A stretch of 64,000 nucleotides of DNA, from positions 2,852,001 through 2,916,000 of the forward strand of contig NC_080075.1 of NCBI RefSeq assembly GCF_949987535.1. Reading direction: 5' to 3'. The DNA comes from Balaenoptera acutorostrata (taxonomy: Eukaryota > Chordata > Mammalia > Artiodactyla > Balaenopteridae). The notes under the pieces were generated by a model that saw nothing but the letters and a program-made list of their open reading frames with translations, was not told the DNA's origin and did not search any database. A program made the translations under genes and the position numbers. Within the stretch, counting starts at the first letter, position 1. Every line of letters begins with the position of its first letter. Shown in pieces: positions 34,601 to 45,520 of the stretch.

Positions 34601-37600
34601 CCTGGAGCCGCGGCACAGCTCCGCCCGGCGCCCGTCTGTCTTGCCCTCCTGGTCTGTGCCCTTTCTCTGCCCAGCTCACTGTATCCTCGGGTCTTCGACG
34701 CTCAGCTGCTGGCACCTACTGGATCTCTCCTGACCTGCTTTCCACCAGGCTGACCCAGGGCCCCATCCTCAGGCTCTGCCTCTGAGCTTCCCAGCAGCCC
34801 GGGCTCCCTCCCGCGGGGATCGCGGCCATCATCCAGCACAGCTGGGTTTGCCCAGCGTCCTCGCGGCCAGAGGACTCCCGGGGTCTGTGTGTCCAGGAGA
34901 AGCGCTGACGAGTTTCATGTGCCGTTTCTCTTTCTTACGGTCCCCAAGGGAAAGGCACTCGTTTTTCAGACGCATCTCTCGCACACACCCCCGTCTAAAC
35001 AGTGGCCCCAAGAACAGCAAGGGAAGCATCCTACCTGACTCATTCCAGCCCCTCGTTGCCCATTTGCCCCCCTCGCTGTGGGTCCAGCAGAGCTCACGCC
35101 CCCGGCCCCTCTCACGTCTCACGTCTCGTGTGCTCTGGGCCTGCAGGACTTGTCCTACAAGGACCGGCACTGGCACGAGGCCTGTTTCCACTGCTCGCGG
35201 TGCAGGGGGTCCCTTGTGGACAAGCCGTTCGCTGCCAAGGAGGACCAGCTGCTCTGCACCGACTGCTACTCGCAGGAGTACTCGTCCCGCTGCCAGGAGT
35301 GCAAGAAGAGCATCATGCCAGGTGGGCACCAAGCCGCTGCCTCCCGCCCGCCCCCGAAGAGAGAGCGAGAGAGTGTGTCCGTGCACGTGCGCGTGGATGT
35401 GCGTGTGCGCGCTTCCCCCGCCCCCTCTGCCTCCGTCCCGCCCACCCCCGCAGAGCGTGCGCGCGCGGGCGCGCGTGCGCAAGTGCGTGTGTGCGCGTGC
35501 TTCCCCCCCCCCCCCCCCCGCCCTCTCCGCGCCCTCTGCGCACGCGCGGAATTCCTGCCGCGTTGGTTACTGCCGGAAATGGGTGCTGGGCCGAGAGCTG
35601 GGCGCTGTGCCCTCGTGCAGGTTACCTTCCTGGCAGGCTCGGCGGCAGCTGCGTCCAGTGCCAAGGCCAGTGATGGGGGACCTGTCTGTTGGTGGGGGAG
35701 GGTGGGACTGTGTCCCTTGCTCTTTGGGGGGACTTTCGCTTCTTTGTTTTATGGCAGAGAGGAATCTTTCATTTTAAAGAACAGAGTGGACAAAAATACT
35801 TTATGGAATTTTTCAATACAGAATTTAAAAAACGAATCTTGTTAGACACGCACACGGTGCGGGCGAGAAGAGACTAAGATTTGGACCTTGGATGGTTCAT
35901 CGGCTACTTAGGGTCAAGTGACGTCCTCTGTGTGACCAGTAAGGGGTGGCTGGACGGTATAGCCTTGCCAGATTTAGCAAATAAAATACAGGACTCCCAG
36001 ACAAATCGGAATTTCAGCTAATCCCACCTGGGACCTCGGTAATCTGGCATCCCTACCAGAGAGCCACCTAAAACCGGGAGAGGACTCCGTCCATTGACCA
36101 TCTTTGGGGACGTGGCCCCCGAATCAGGCTCAGGCTGGGGGAGTGGGGGTCAGGGTCACAGGCCGGGACCCCCAGCTCTTAGGAAGCTCGATACAGCTGC
36201 GCAGGGAGCCCTCAAATTGCCCTGGAAGGCATCTGTCCTCAAGACAGCTTCTTTGGTAGATACGCTTCCTTTAGTCCTGGGAAGGTTTAGAATTAAGGGC
36301 ACACATATAAAGAGGATCCAACCCAGAGCAATAATAGTGTGTTAAATAATCTGGTAAAGTGTGGGTGAAGTGTAGAAAAAATTTCGTCTAAAGAGTAAAT
36401 TAACCTTATGATGCTGACTGAAAGCGTGCAATCAAGTAAGTGATTTAGGCTTGTGGTTTTACACTGGAATTTTCTTAATTTGTAAATGGTTTTGACGCTT
36501 AAGATATTTTAGGATTCATCATATTTATAAGTTTAATTCATTTCAACAACAATTACTTAAGAACTTGAGGGACTTCCCTGGCGGTCCAGTGGTAAAGAAT
36601 CCGCCCTCCAATGCAGCGGATGAGGGTTCGATCCCTGGTTGAGGAACTAAGATCCCACATGCCCCGGGGCAACTAAGTCGGCGCGCTGCAACTACTGAGC
36701 CTGAGCGCCTCAACAAGAGAGCTCGAGTGCCGCAGACTACAGAGCCCACGTGCCCTGGAGCCCGTGTGCCACAGCTAGAGAGAAGCCCGAGCGCACCAAC
36801 AAAAGATCCTGAATGCCACAACTAAGACCCAACGCAGCCAAAAAAATAAATAAAAGAAATAAAAGAGGGCTTCCCTGGTGGCGCAGTGGTTGAGAATCTG
36901 CCTGCTAATGCAGGGGACACGGGTTCGAGCCCTGGTCTGGGAAGATCCCACATGCCACGGAGCAGCTGGGCCCGTGAGCCACAACTACTGAGCCTGCGCG
37001 TCTGGAGCCTGTGCCCCGCAGCGGGAGGGGCCGCGATAGTGAAAGGCCCGCGCACCGCGATGAAGAGCGGTCCCCGCACCGCGATGAAGAGTGGCCCCCA
37101 CTTGCCACAGCTAGAGAAAGCCCTCGCACGAACCGAAGACCCAACACAGCCAAAAAAAAAATAAATAAATAAATAAATAAATAAAGTAGCTATAAAAAAA
37201 AAATTAAAAAAAAAAAAAACTAATTGGATCCTATGTTAAAAAAAAAAAGAAATAAAAGAAAAGAAAAATAGGGGTTACTTTAAAAAAAAAAAAAAAAAGG
37301 AGGAACAACTTGAGGTCCAGTTTGCTAGTTGAGGCTTGGTTTGCTAGTTGAGGTTCTTAAAAGGCATGTCAAATACATTAAATTTTCAAGTGTCCTTTTA
37401 AAGGAGTTCATTTCACTACATTGGTGAATGGAACTGAACACAAAGAAATGCACCTTAAGAGTGATTTTTAAAATTCTCTGTATTCATGAATGCAGGATAA
37501 AGATGTGCAGGATGAACTTCAACTGAGGGTTTTGAATTTTCAGCTTCAATAGAATGAATGTCCATTTGTAGAAACCAAGGTGCCCTGCTGAGTCCTCCTA

Positions 37601-40600
37601 GTCTGCACAGCGGCTGGGGTCACACTGACACGTGAAGAGAGTCAAGGCTACAGGGGTAATTTAGAGTCAGACTCCTGACTCCGCGGGGAGACTGAGCGGT
37701 GAGGATGCCCAGCTGCCTGGACCCGAGCTGTGGGCCACGCGTTTGGGGAAGGGCACAGCTTCCCAGGGTAACAGCCTGCAAGTTCCAGATTGCGAAGAAA
37801 GATATTAACTGCCGCTTTGACAAGGACAAAATATATGTCTGTCTTAGAGTAGAAGGTGGATTTTTCTTGATTCTGGCAGGCTGGTCTCAAGACGATGCCC
37901 TCCTCCTCCCTGGGGATGTGCATCTCACCGTCTCTGCCGTAGGGGGTTTTAGGTAGAAACGGTGGAGAAGCCTGGCTGGTACCTCCTGTGACAGAGGCAC
38001 AAGCCCAGAGAAGGGCAGCCAGGAAAGGGAGCCCTGGGGCCGTCACCTTTGAGCAGTCTCGAAGGTCAAGCTGATTTTAACAGATGGAGAAGTCAGGAGA
38101 GGAAACGGACCGGGCACCAGAGGCAGGGTGTCTGGAAAAGGCCTGGTGTGTGTGAAAAAAAAAAAAAAAAATGCAAGCACAAATACTTTTTTTAAAAAAC
38201 CAAAAAAACAAACCTAGACCTGAGCGCTAGCTTCCTTCCTTGGTTTGATTTTAGAAAGTGCTACAACCAAATCAAGGTGAAAGCAGTGCAGACCGTCAGT
38301 GTGGCTTCTGCAGCGAAATCAGATAGAGGACAAGAGGCCCCCCGCTCAGTGCAAAGCTTGCCCGCCTGCCCACACCTGCAAGTCACCAACCGCGGTGCAC
38401 GGCTCTGTCCCCACCCAGGGAGGCTGAGCCCCACCTAGCAGGTGCACCACGGCCTCCGGGCAGGGTCACGCTGTCACCAGGCCTTCACCGGGTTCCTCGC
38501 TTGCTCCTTTGAATCAGAAAACGACACCCCTTCCACGAGGCGGTGGACTGTGTCGGAGGCTCGTCCTCATCCGCAGCCCCTGAGGAGGAGCTTTGCCGCC
38601 CTCTGCTGGCGATGCTGCACAAGGACCACACGGCTGCACCCAAGCCCCTGGGGCTGCGGGGTGCCGGCGGGCGCCCTCCCACGGACCGGGGACGGGACGG
38701 TACCCTGAGCTCTGGGGTGGACAGAAGACTGTCCTTCAGAACGTGCAGAAGGCACGCGTGGTTTGGCTGGGGCCGTTAGTGAGAATCACGATGGTCCTCC
38801 TTTCTCCCTGACAGGCACCCGTAAGATGGAATACAAGGGTAGCAGCTGGCACGAGACCTGCTTCATCTGCCATCGCTGCCAGCAGCCCATCGGAACCAAG
38901 AGCTTCATCCCGAAGGACGGGCAGAACTTCTGCGTTCCCTGCTACGAAAGGCAGTATGCTCTGCAGTGCGTTCAGTGCAAAAAGGTACCTCTTATTCCCC
39001 CGGCCCTTGCACACCTGTTGTCCTTTCCGAAAGAGCGTCCACCTATCCCTAAAGTGTCTTTGTTCATCGCCCTCCTTGAACAAACAAGAAACAGCCCTAG
39101 ACCTAGTGGGGGGGCGGCGGGGAGGGGAAAAGGAAACTGGAAAGGCCTGTCCCTGGGGTGGGGACAGATCCCTCGTCACACTCCAGGGCTGCATCAGGTT
39201 AAAGAAAGAAAAGCGTCCTAAGACCACAGACAGGGTGGGAAGGCAGGCTCTGGGCTCATTTTTTCCACCCAGGAAGCCAGCCCCACGGTGTCTGTTAAGC
39301 CTCTTCCTTCTTCCACCCGAGTAGCTGAGGCGGCTGTCGGAGCAGGTGCACCTGGTGCTGGAGAGACGCTCACAGGGGTCTGCCCGCGGGGGGGGGGGGG
39401 GGGGCTCAGGAGGGGCTGCGTGACATCAGATCCCGGCCCCTGCGCTGCGGTCTCCCTGCTTCGCCCTCCTGCCGGCCAGGAGGCAGTGCTGTCCCGGCAG
39501 ACGCCCCGGTACCCACGTCACGAACGGGGATCCGGGGCCTGCCGCGGGGGCCTGGCAGCTTGGGGATGGGGCGGCGGGGGTGACCTTGCCGTCCGGAGGA
39601 CAGCATCTCTGGGACCCGGACGCCGGTGCGGCGTGTCCTGGGCGAGGACCGCGCGTCCTCCAGAGGCGAGGGCCGGGACAAGGGCGCCAGGCACAGGCCT
39701 CCGCGGGAGCTGACGCCCTTCTGCCCGCAGCCCATCACCAGCGGGGGCGTCACATACCGGGAGCAGCCCTGGCACCGCGAGTGCTTCGTGTGCACCGCCT
39801 GCAAGAAGCCGCTGTCGGGCCAGCGCTTCACGTCCCGCGACGAGTTCGCCTACTGCCTGGGCTGCTTCTGCGACCTGTACGCCAAGAAGTGCGCGGGCTG
39901 CGCCAGCCCCATCAGCGGTGAGTGTCCCGTCCCCGGCCTGCACCACCCGCTGCCCCTCGTGTGGCTGCCAGGCTTTGGCTTGTGGACCTGTTCACGTGTG
40001 CGGACTCTGGGCCGCCGCGCTGCCCTCCCCCGCACGCTGGGCGCGCTTCCCTGCCTCCCCCCGGTCCCCGCGGCCTCTTCTCCACGGCGGCGTTATTTCT
40101 GCTTTCGGCTGGCTTCTCTCCAGACCGCAGGCTGTGGGTCTCTGACATCCCCGCACAGGCGCAGAAAAGCAGCTGCGCTGTGCACATGCTCCCCGGCCTC
40201 TGCGGGGGGCGCGCTCTGGGTCGTCCCTTCCACCCGCCAGGCGCTCGGTGGAGCAAGAGCCCGAATCTGGGCGACTACAGGGTGTGCCCCAAGTTCAGAG
40301 CGGAGACCAGATGGCTGGCGGGGCTCCGGTCCTGGAAACGCTCCCACTTCAAACACCCCTGGGGAACTCTACACACGTCCGCTGCCGGGTCATGACTTAA
40401 CTACTCTGGGGGACGACCTGGGTGTTAGAATTTTTAGAAGCTGCTCAGATGATTCATATATGCAGAAAATCCTGAGACTCTCTGGCCTGAATCACTGGTT
40501 TGGTTCTGCCTCAGGGCCAGGGCCCGGGCTGTGTGATGTGCGGGTCTCTCGTAGTCATTGTGGGCCTAGGATGGGTAAAGGCAGTTTAAGATGTTTAGGG

Positions 40601-42058
40601 GAAGAGGCGAAAAGCTTTGCTGGTACAGCTCCAGTAGCAGAGGGAGCGTGGTATCAGAAAACTGGTCTCAGTTATACACTTATAGATTCCTTTTTTGATA
40701 TTCTTTTCCATTATGGTTTATCACAGGATGTTGAATAGAGTTCCCTGTGCTCTAGGGTAGGACCTTGTTTATCCATCCTATATATAATAGTTTACATCTG
40801 CTAATCCCACACTTCAGTAAAAAAAAAAAAAGTTAAATTAGAAAAAAAAAAAAGGTCCCTATCTAGGTTTCAGATCATAAAAAAAAAGAGAACTAGCCTT
40901 GGAGACCTGGGTTCACCCCCAGTCCTGTCACTCACTAGCCCAGGGGATTAGCCTGAGGCCGCCCACGTGTGAATGGATGTAATGCCAGACGTCAGGCAGT
41001 TAAATTACAAAAGGAGCTAACTGCTGGGTGAATGACGGACTTCTCCTGCTCCTCTGAGACCTCCAACCATTAGCCAGTGTTGTTACTTGTTCTTAACATG
41101 GCAGATTGAGCCGTTATTTCTGGAAAGAGTTTGTAATCGCGAGTCATGATCCAATCCTTTCACCAAGGATTACCCCGTGTATCTGATTCCATTTTGTTTC
41201 AGGGGCCTTGGTGGCCGGACAGACCACCTGTGTTGTAACAGGTGGCCAACGTACCTTAAACGTTTGATAAGAAGTAGACATCAGACAGAGTCAGACACCC
41301 CAACTGAAATGAGTTCCTGCTTCCATTGTTTCAGTGAAGGATGGCTTTCTCCACTGCCCACACGTCCTCCTAAGCCGCTCTCACGTTCCACCACCCTCAC
41401 TAGACCTCCGAGTCTCGTGCGTGGCTGAGGCTTGTTCCCGCAGCAGGCGTGCCCATCCCTCTGTCCCCCGCCCACGTAGCGTCTCTTTCGTGAGGCCGTT
41501 CTGGGCAGTTCCAGAGACGGTTCACATCTTCCTCGTCTGTGCTCCCTTTGGCGCCTCATTCATTAAATCGCCAAATTTTTGAGCACCAGACCTGAGTCAC
41601 CCAGGGAAGGAAGGGGTGGGAGAAATTGGCTCTGTGACTCAGGCGTTTCACTCGGGTGGGAGGGACACACACACCCCGCAGGCTTCTTATAATTACGGCG
41701 ATTGTCACGTAGCTGTGGAGTCCGTCTGTCTCTCTTTCTCCTGCGGTTCAGGAGCTCCCCGACCTGAGCACAGGACGGGATTTAAACGCGGAGCCCAGCG
41801 CTGATCACATCGCACCAGCCGGGCTTTGAACGCGTCCACGCAGGACTCCTCTCCCCCCTGCCCCCCCCCCCCCGTCCTCACCCGTGTCCTTGTCCTCCGT
41901 CCACAGGACTGGGCGGCACCAAGTACATCTCCTTCGAGGAGCGGCAGTGGCACAACGACTGCTTTAACTGCAAGAAGTGCTCGCTGTCGCTGGTGGGGCG
42001 AGGCTTCCTCACGGAGAGGGACGACATCCTGTGCCCCGACTGCGGGAAGGACATCTGA
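27011..42058 (+). CDS. FHL2: FHL2, four and a half LIM domains protein 2 (spliced, five coding exons)
   Basis: Joining 27011-27166, 35147-35321, 38815-38984, 39731-39917 and 41907-42058 gives 840 nt, i.e. 279 residues plus TGA, the same length as human FHL2 as I know it. All introns have GT...AG ends and the phases agree. The product starts MTERFDC and ends DILCPDCGKDI. It holds an N-terminal half LIM (ligands C7, C10, C28, C31) and four full LIM domains starting at C40, C101, C162 and C221. Each full domain follows the C-C-H-C / C-C-C-C ligand pattern; for LIM1 this is C40, C43, H62, C65, C68, C71, C89, C92. FHL2 is a zinc-binding LIM-only adaptor and cofactor that shuttles between focal adhesions, sarcomere and nucleus; known partners include integrins, beta-catenin, androgen receptor and SRF. 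No catalytic activity is expected. No frameshift or premature stop is seen, so the gene looks functional. Confidence 0.97.
28180..28279 (+). mobile_element. MIR SINE fragment, split by a CHR insertion
   Basis: It contains CTGGCTCTGCATCTCACTGG and TGTGTGATCGCGGGC, matching the MIR 5' half. The CHR SINE at 28280 landed in or beside it. Confidence 0.55.
28265..28651 (+). mobile_element. CHR SINE with internal 24-bp duplication and 15-bp target duplication
   Basis: The body starts at 28280 and the tail continues to a long A-run. The flanks ATAAAAGGGAGCTAC at 28265-28279 and 28637-28651 are identical. The unit GCACCGCGATGAAGAG plus eight bases occurs twice (28465-28488, 28489-28512). Confidence 0.95.
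30192..30560 (+). mobile_element. CHR SINE, long-bodied type
   Basis: It starts GGGGCTTCCCTGGTGGCGCA, has repeated CCACAACTACTGA segments, and ends in an A/T-rich tail. No clear target duplication is seen. Confidence 0.9.
31843..31918. repeat. G-rich minisatellite
   Basis: It is built of GGGGCGGA and GGGGCGAC units with many G4 runs on the plus strand, in FHL2 intron sequence. Confidence 0.9.
32340..32515 (-). mobile_element. MIR SINE
   Basis: It contains CAATGTGCCAGGACCGTTGT, then GAGGCTGGGAGAGGTCAGGT and GCAGAGCCAGGGTTTGAGTC, in reverse MIR order. Confidence 0.65.
32841..32881. repeat. (GT)n with GTGC/GCAC tail
   Basis: It is an alternating purine-pyrimidine tract of about 40 bp. Confidence 0.9.
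33690..34245 (-). mobile_element. L1 3' fragment
   Basis: It contains GTGGTAAAATACACATAAAA, CTCATATAAGTGGAATGATT and ATATACCCAGAATTGGAATT, reverse-strand hallmarks of old L1 3' ends. It belongs to the same region of L1 as 3610-4190. Confidence 0.8.
34342..34480 (-). mobile_element. Short CHR/tRNA-type SINE
   Basis: It is a reverse copy with the head CCACCGGGGAATTCCC at the right. Flanks AGTGGACAGGG and AGCGGACGGG are a likely target duplication with mismatches. Confidence 0.85.
35147..35321 (+). CDS. FHL2: FHL2 coding exon 2: LIM1 body and start of LIM2
   Basis: It encodes residues 53-110 plus the first base of codon 111 (DLSYKDRHWHEAC...KKSIMP). The acceptor is CTGCAG|GACTTG and the donor is CCAG|GTGGGC. 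It supplies H62, C65, C68, C71, C89 and C92 of LIM1, and C101 and C104 that open LIM2. The protein is nearly identical to mammalian FHL2. The intron just after it is unusually rich in alternating GC/GT and C-runs. Confidence 0.96.
35378..35519. repeat. Alternating GC/GT tract and C17 run
   Basis: GTGCACGTGCGCGTGG and GTGCGCGCGCGGGCGCGCGT segments surround C/T-rich DNA and end in C17 at 35503-35519. The tract starts about 55 bp after the FHL2 exon donor. Confidence 0.85.
36569..36866 (+). mobile_element. CHR-type SINE, diverged
   Basis: It starts GGGACTTCCCTGGCGGTCCA and ends in CAGCC plus an AAAT-type tail. The next SINE follows directly. Confidence 0.88.
36867..37186 (+). mobile_element. 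CHR SINE with internal 24-bp duplication
   Basis: It starts GGGCTTCCCTGGTGGCGCAG right at the tail of the preceding SINE. The 24-bp unit is repeated at 37052-37075 and 37076-37099, and the tail motif GCACGAACCGAAG matches the copy at 28280. Confidence 0.93.
38815..38984 (+). CDS. FHL2: FHL2 coding exon 3: LIM2
   Basis: It encodes the rest of codon 111 to residue 167 (TRKMEYKGSSWHETC...CVQCKK). The acceptor is TTTCTCCCTGACAG|GCACCC and the donor is AAAAAG|GTACCT, phase 0. It provides H123, C126, C129, C132, C150 and C153 of LIM2, and C162 and C165 of LIM3. Confidence 0.96.
38985..39730 (+). other. FHL2 intron between coding exons 3 and 4
   Basis: This 0.75-kb GC-rich intron contains a G17 run at 39388-39404. 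No repeat family is recognised. Confidence 0.85.
39731..39917 (+). CDS. FHL2: FHL2 coding exon 4: LIM3
   Basis: It encodes residues 168-229 plus one base of codon 230 (PITSGGVTYREQPWHREC...ASPIS). The acceptor is CTGCCCGCAG|CCCATC and the donor is AGCG|GTGAGT. It provides H182, C185, C188, C191, C209 and C212 of LIM3, and C221 and C224 of LIM4. The exon is very GC-rich, like its flanking introns. Confidence 0.96.
39918..41906 (+). other. FHL2 intron between coding exons 4 and 5
   Basis: This 2.0-kb intron contains a short minus-strand L1 3' piece at about 40687-40815, followed by A-rich runs, and otherwise unique sequence. The ORF reading out of exon 4 into the intron ends at 40738 and is only read-through. 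Confidence 0.85.
40687..40815 (-). mobile_element. L1 3' UTR fragment
   Basis: It contains ATGGTTTATCACAGGATGTT and TTATCCATCCTATATATAAT, the reverse of a cetartiodactyl-type L1 3' end. Confidence 0.65.
41907..42058 (+). CDS. FHL2: FHL2 coding exon 5: LIM4 and stop codon
   Basis: It encodes the end of codon 230 to residue 279 (LGGTKYISFEERQWHNDC...DCGKDI) and TGA at 42056-42058. The acceptor is GTCCACAG|GACTGG, preceded by a C-run at 41861-41873. It supplies H245, C248, C251, C254, C272 and C275 of LIM4. Confidence 0.96.
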
Positions 42059-42495
42059 GCCGCTCCCCGACCCCCCTGCAGCCCCCCAAGCCCCTGCTCG
42101 CGCTGCACCTGGCTCCACCAGCCACCCGGGGACTCGCCTCCGCGCTGCTCAGCGGCACTCACGTCTGTTTACACCCTTCATCTACCCGTTGTGCTTGTTC
42201 TGTTAGAGGAGGAAAGCCACGGAAGCCTGAGGCGGGAAGAGGGTTTTGAGTGTTTGTTTGTAATCAGGCGAGGCCAATCAAAGTGTAAAAATCCTTTTGA
42301 GTGATACCTTTATAAACGCTTTTCTTTCACTGCATATTTAAATTTTAAGTGCAATGAATGTGTCGCGAACTTGAACGTTTCCAGGCTACGTAAGGTAACG
42401 AAGAGTTGGTATTTGCAACAGTGTAACTTTCTGTCGTGCGGGGGCCCAAAGCAAGATTATATGGCTTAAAATAAAGTTACCCAGAGCAAAATCTT
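42059..42495 (+). other. FHL2: FHL2 3' UTR
   Basis: This is noncoding sequence between the FHL2 stop and the first polyadenylation signal downstream. It contains no recognisable interspersed repeat and is AT-richer towards its end, as expected for a terminal exon. The exact cleavage site is inferred from the signal at 42470. Confidence 0.8.
42470..42475 (+). terminator. FHL2 polyadenylation signal AATAAA
   Basis: A canonical AATAAA lies about 410 nt after the FHL2 stop. A GTGCAGTGTGTG-like GT-rich stretch follows at about 42503, which fits a downstream element, so cleavage is expected near 42490-42500. Confidence 0.8.
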
Positions 42496-42604
42496 TTGCC
42501 AGGTGCAGTGTGTGAAGTGGTGATGCAGCATTCAGGTTCTGAGTACGAGTAATACTTTACCACGGGTGCCACTGATCACTCTGGCGGGCTGGGTGGGTGT
42601 CGAC

Positions 42605-42934
42605 TGAAACGGCATCACACCTTTTATTTAAGAGAAAGTCTCAGTTGGAATTTCTTTCTCTTGGAATGCAGTGCTCTGCCTTTGATGCAGTGACACAGGC
42701 CCCGCACATGGGCTAACGGCCTCGCAGGCAGCATGGGGTCACTTTTCTGGACAGAGCTCGGCGCCCTCCCATCATCATGGGTCCGGACCTGACAGTGGCC
42801 TGCCTTCTCCTCCGTAAGTGGAGGGGTGCAGAGGGACACAGGCACCTCGAGGCCAGAAATGACATCTTGGTCGCCCATGTAGTTATCAACAGCCGAGCAC
42901 CTGAGGGCATCCTGGGAGATTTCAGTGAGTGTTT
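42605..42934 (-). other. Exon-like structure on the minus strand (no known gene)
   Basis: A strong acceptor (TTTACTGTCTTTCTTTTCAG, next base 42934) is followed by 300 bp without repeats and an AATAAA at 42628-42623. Two frames are open through most of it: one ends in a TAA at 42624 that overlaps the signal, and the other ends at 42713. I do not recognise either protein, so coding potential is unproven. Confidence 0.3.
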
Positions 42935-42979
42935 CTGAAAAGAAAGACAGTAAAGAGAGAATCGCTGCTATCAGGATAA

Positions 42980-43604
<625 letters not shown>

Positions 43605-43609
43605 GATTT

Positions 43610-44245
43610 AATATTTAGAGCCCCTAGCCTGGCAGTAGTCTGTAAACTCGTCCTGGAAAGAGCAGTTTACAGTTGGGAAGCACTGAGCCAATTTATGAGG
43701 TAGGGCATTGCACGCTTCCCTGTTTATAGTAACAGTCGTGACTTTTTGTCCTCAGTTTTCTAAGACAATGCAATATGATAAAATGATAGGCTCTGCAACA
43801 GAAACATCTGGTAGAAATCAAGTCCCATCTGTGCGGAGCATGTGTGAAGTCAGTTTCTTGACCTGAGCGCTGGTCGGTGCGGGAAACCCTTGATCACGGC
43901 TGAGACAGGCCTCTGGATGGACGGTCAGCTGGAGGCTTTGCTTAAAACGAATAACGCCCTCCATCCCTTGTGAGTTGTTTTGCCGGCTTCTTCTACTTTA
44001 TGATACAAAAGTAAAAGCATTCTTGCAGATGTGCTTTTAAAAATAAAAACAGCAAAATGTTTTAGAACAGTAAAAGCTTCCTAAATCTTGGGATGGAGCA
44101 TCTCACCGGCCCCTCATGATAACCACGGGCCACTAGACACAGCCAGCGTTAAATTACCCAACCTTAAATGAACGGTTAGGGGAGTTCCATGTCTAGGTAG
44201 GAGCTCCTATTGGAATAATCCTCCCACAAGTAACAACCACTCTGC
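43610..44245. other. Unassigned intergenic DNA
   Basis: Nothing is recognised between the RPL17 retrocopy and the L1/HAL1-like block. Confidence 0.4.
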
Positions 44246-45520
44246 ACAGAATAGTTTTAAAAATCTGAGAACACTGGAGCCTGACCCACAGCGGGAGGAC
44301 TCTGGAGGGGCGTGGGCCCTGGAAGAAGAGGGCAACCGGCAGGTTTCCTATTCTTACGGCTTTTAGGTCAGGGCAGGCCCCACAGGGCAGCTACAGCTCT
44401 GTTAGAAAACCTGCAGTCTCACCGGCTTGAAGAAACAGAGGCCAGGGTTTGGGACCAACAGCCTCTGGAAAGTGAGATGGAAAATTCTAGAAAAGAGAGC
44501 CCCAAGTTATGTGTGTGAAATCCCTACAGATCTCCGGCTGAACCACCGGACTCCAAGCAGCCCAGCCAAGCCTCAAAGAACTGACTTCTTCGAGAAGGAA
44601 CTTTGGATGGTGGTGTGCACCACCATCAGCCCAGGTCAGCTGGGCTCAGCTGACCCTCTGCCCAGTGAAACAACTCTTTAGCTGGGGAAACTGTATACAA
44701 ACTACATAACATAAAGTCTCTGAAAATGTCCCTAGAGGCATACAGCACACGGAGAAACATTTATTCAGGAAAGTCGACTGCATGTTAACAAGACCAGCGA
44801 AGTCTGTGGCATTTGAGCCCCAGCTGATCCCACCCTACCCCCACTCCCCAGTGTCACGTGGCAGAAGCTCTGCTCCAGGTTGGTGCTGCCCGGAAGGGAA
44901 GGGCTCCTATGGTCGAGGGCGCTGCCCCAGGGGTGATAGGCTGAGAATTCCGGGGCTCCAACCTCTCATGGGGTGAAGGTTCCACATTCAGAGGGGCAGT
45001 CTGAGAAGACCAGGGGCTACCCCCCCACTTCCCCAGCACCCACCTGGGAGAAGGAGTGTTCACTCTAGGAGAAGCCAACACTGTCCAGCCCCAGGGAGGA
45101 GGCAGGCTCTGTGAACCTCTGCAGCAGGGCACCATCTCGTACCAAGAATGGAGAAATCTGCCGCAGGGGACTGTCAGAAACAACAGAGATCTTGGTGGCA
45201 AGCAGTCGAGAGGGGGCTGCTGGCTCCGTGATACTAATAGCGAAAAGCAAAACGGCAGGCAGGTCTCAAGTGTAACTGAAAGAACTGGGGAAAGAGTTGA
45301 GGAGAGCGGTCCTGGGATCCCACTTAGCCCTGGGGGCCCGGAGGCTGTGGGCATGCGCTGGGCTGCACCCACCCACTCAAGAGCAGCCAGAGTGGGACGT
45401 GAACAGACTTGGAAGCATTCTCCAAGCCACACCAGCTCCTCAGCAAAGGGCAGAGGTCTTACTAGCTCAAGGTGCTTACACAGACCCTCCAACCAAACAC
45501 TGCCGAACGTGTGTTATAAA

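Larger units (their letters stand above)
27167..35146 (+). other. FHL2 intron between coding exons 1 and 2
   Basis: This is an 8.0-kb intron with GTACCT donor and CTGCAG acceptor. It contains CHR SINEs at 28280, 30192 and 34342, MIR pieces, a minus-strand L1 3' end at 33690 and a G-rich minisatellite at 31843. The remaining sequence (28660-30190, 30565-31840, 32520-33690, 34485-35146) shows nothing I can name. The ORFs at 31555-31974 and 34848-35777 are chance frames in GC-rich DNA. Confidence 0.8.
35322..38814 (+). other. FHL2 intron between coding exons 2 and 3
   Basis: This is a 3.5-kb intron. It starts with an alternating GT/GC tract and a C17 run, carries a possible DNA-transposon scrap near 35966-36055 (reading TTGCCAGATTTAGCAAATAA), then two CHR SINEs in direct tandem at 36569-37186. 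The block 37300-38814 appears unique. Confidence 0.85.

Noticed and set aside
34848..35845. ORFs up to 309 codons around the second FHL2 coding exon
   Set aside because: They cross consensus splice sites into GC-rich intron. Only the LIM-coding frame 35147-35321 is supported.
39626..40738. 370-codon ORF containing part of FHL2
   Set aside because: Only 39731-39917 is exon. The rest reads through introns without LIM pattern, and the splice sites are clear.
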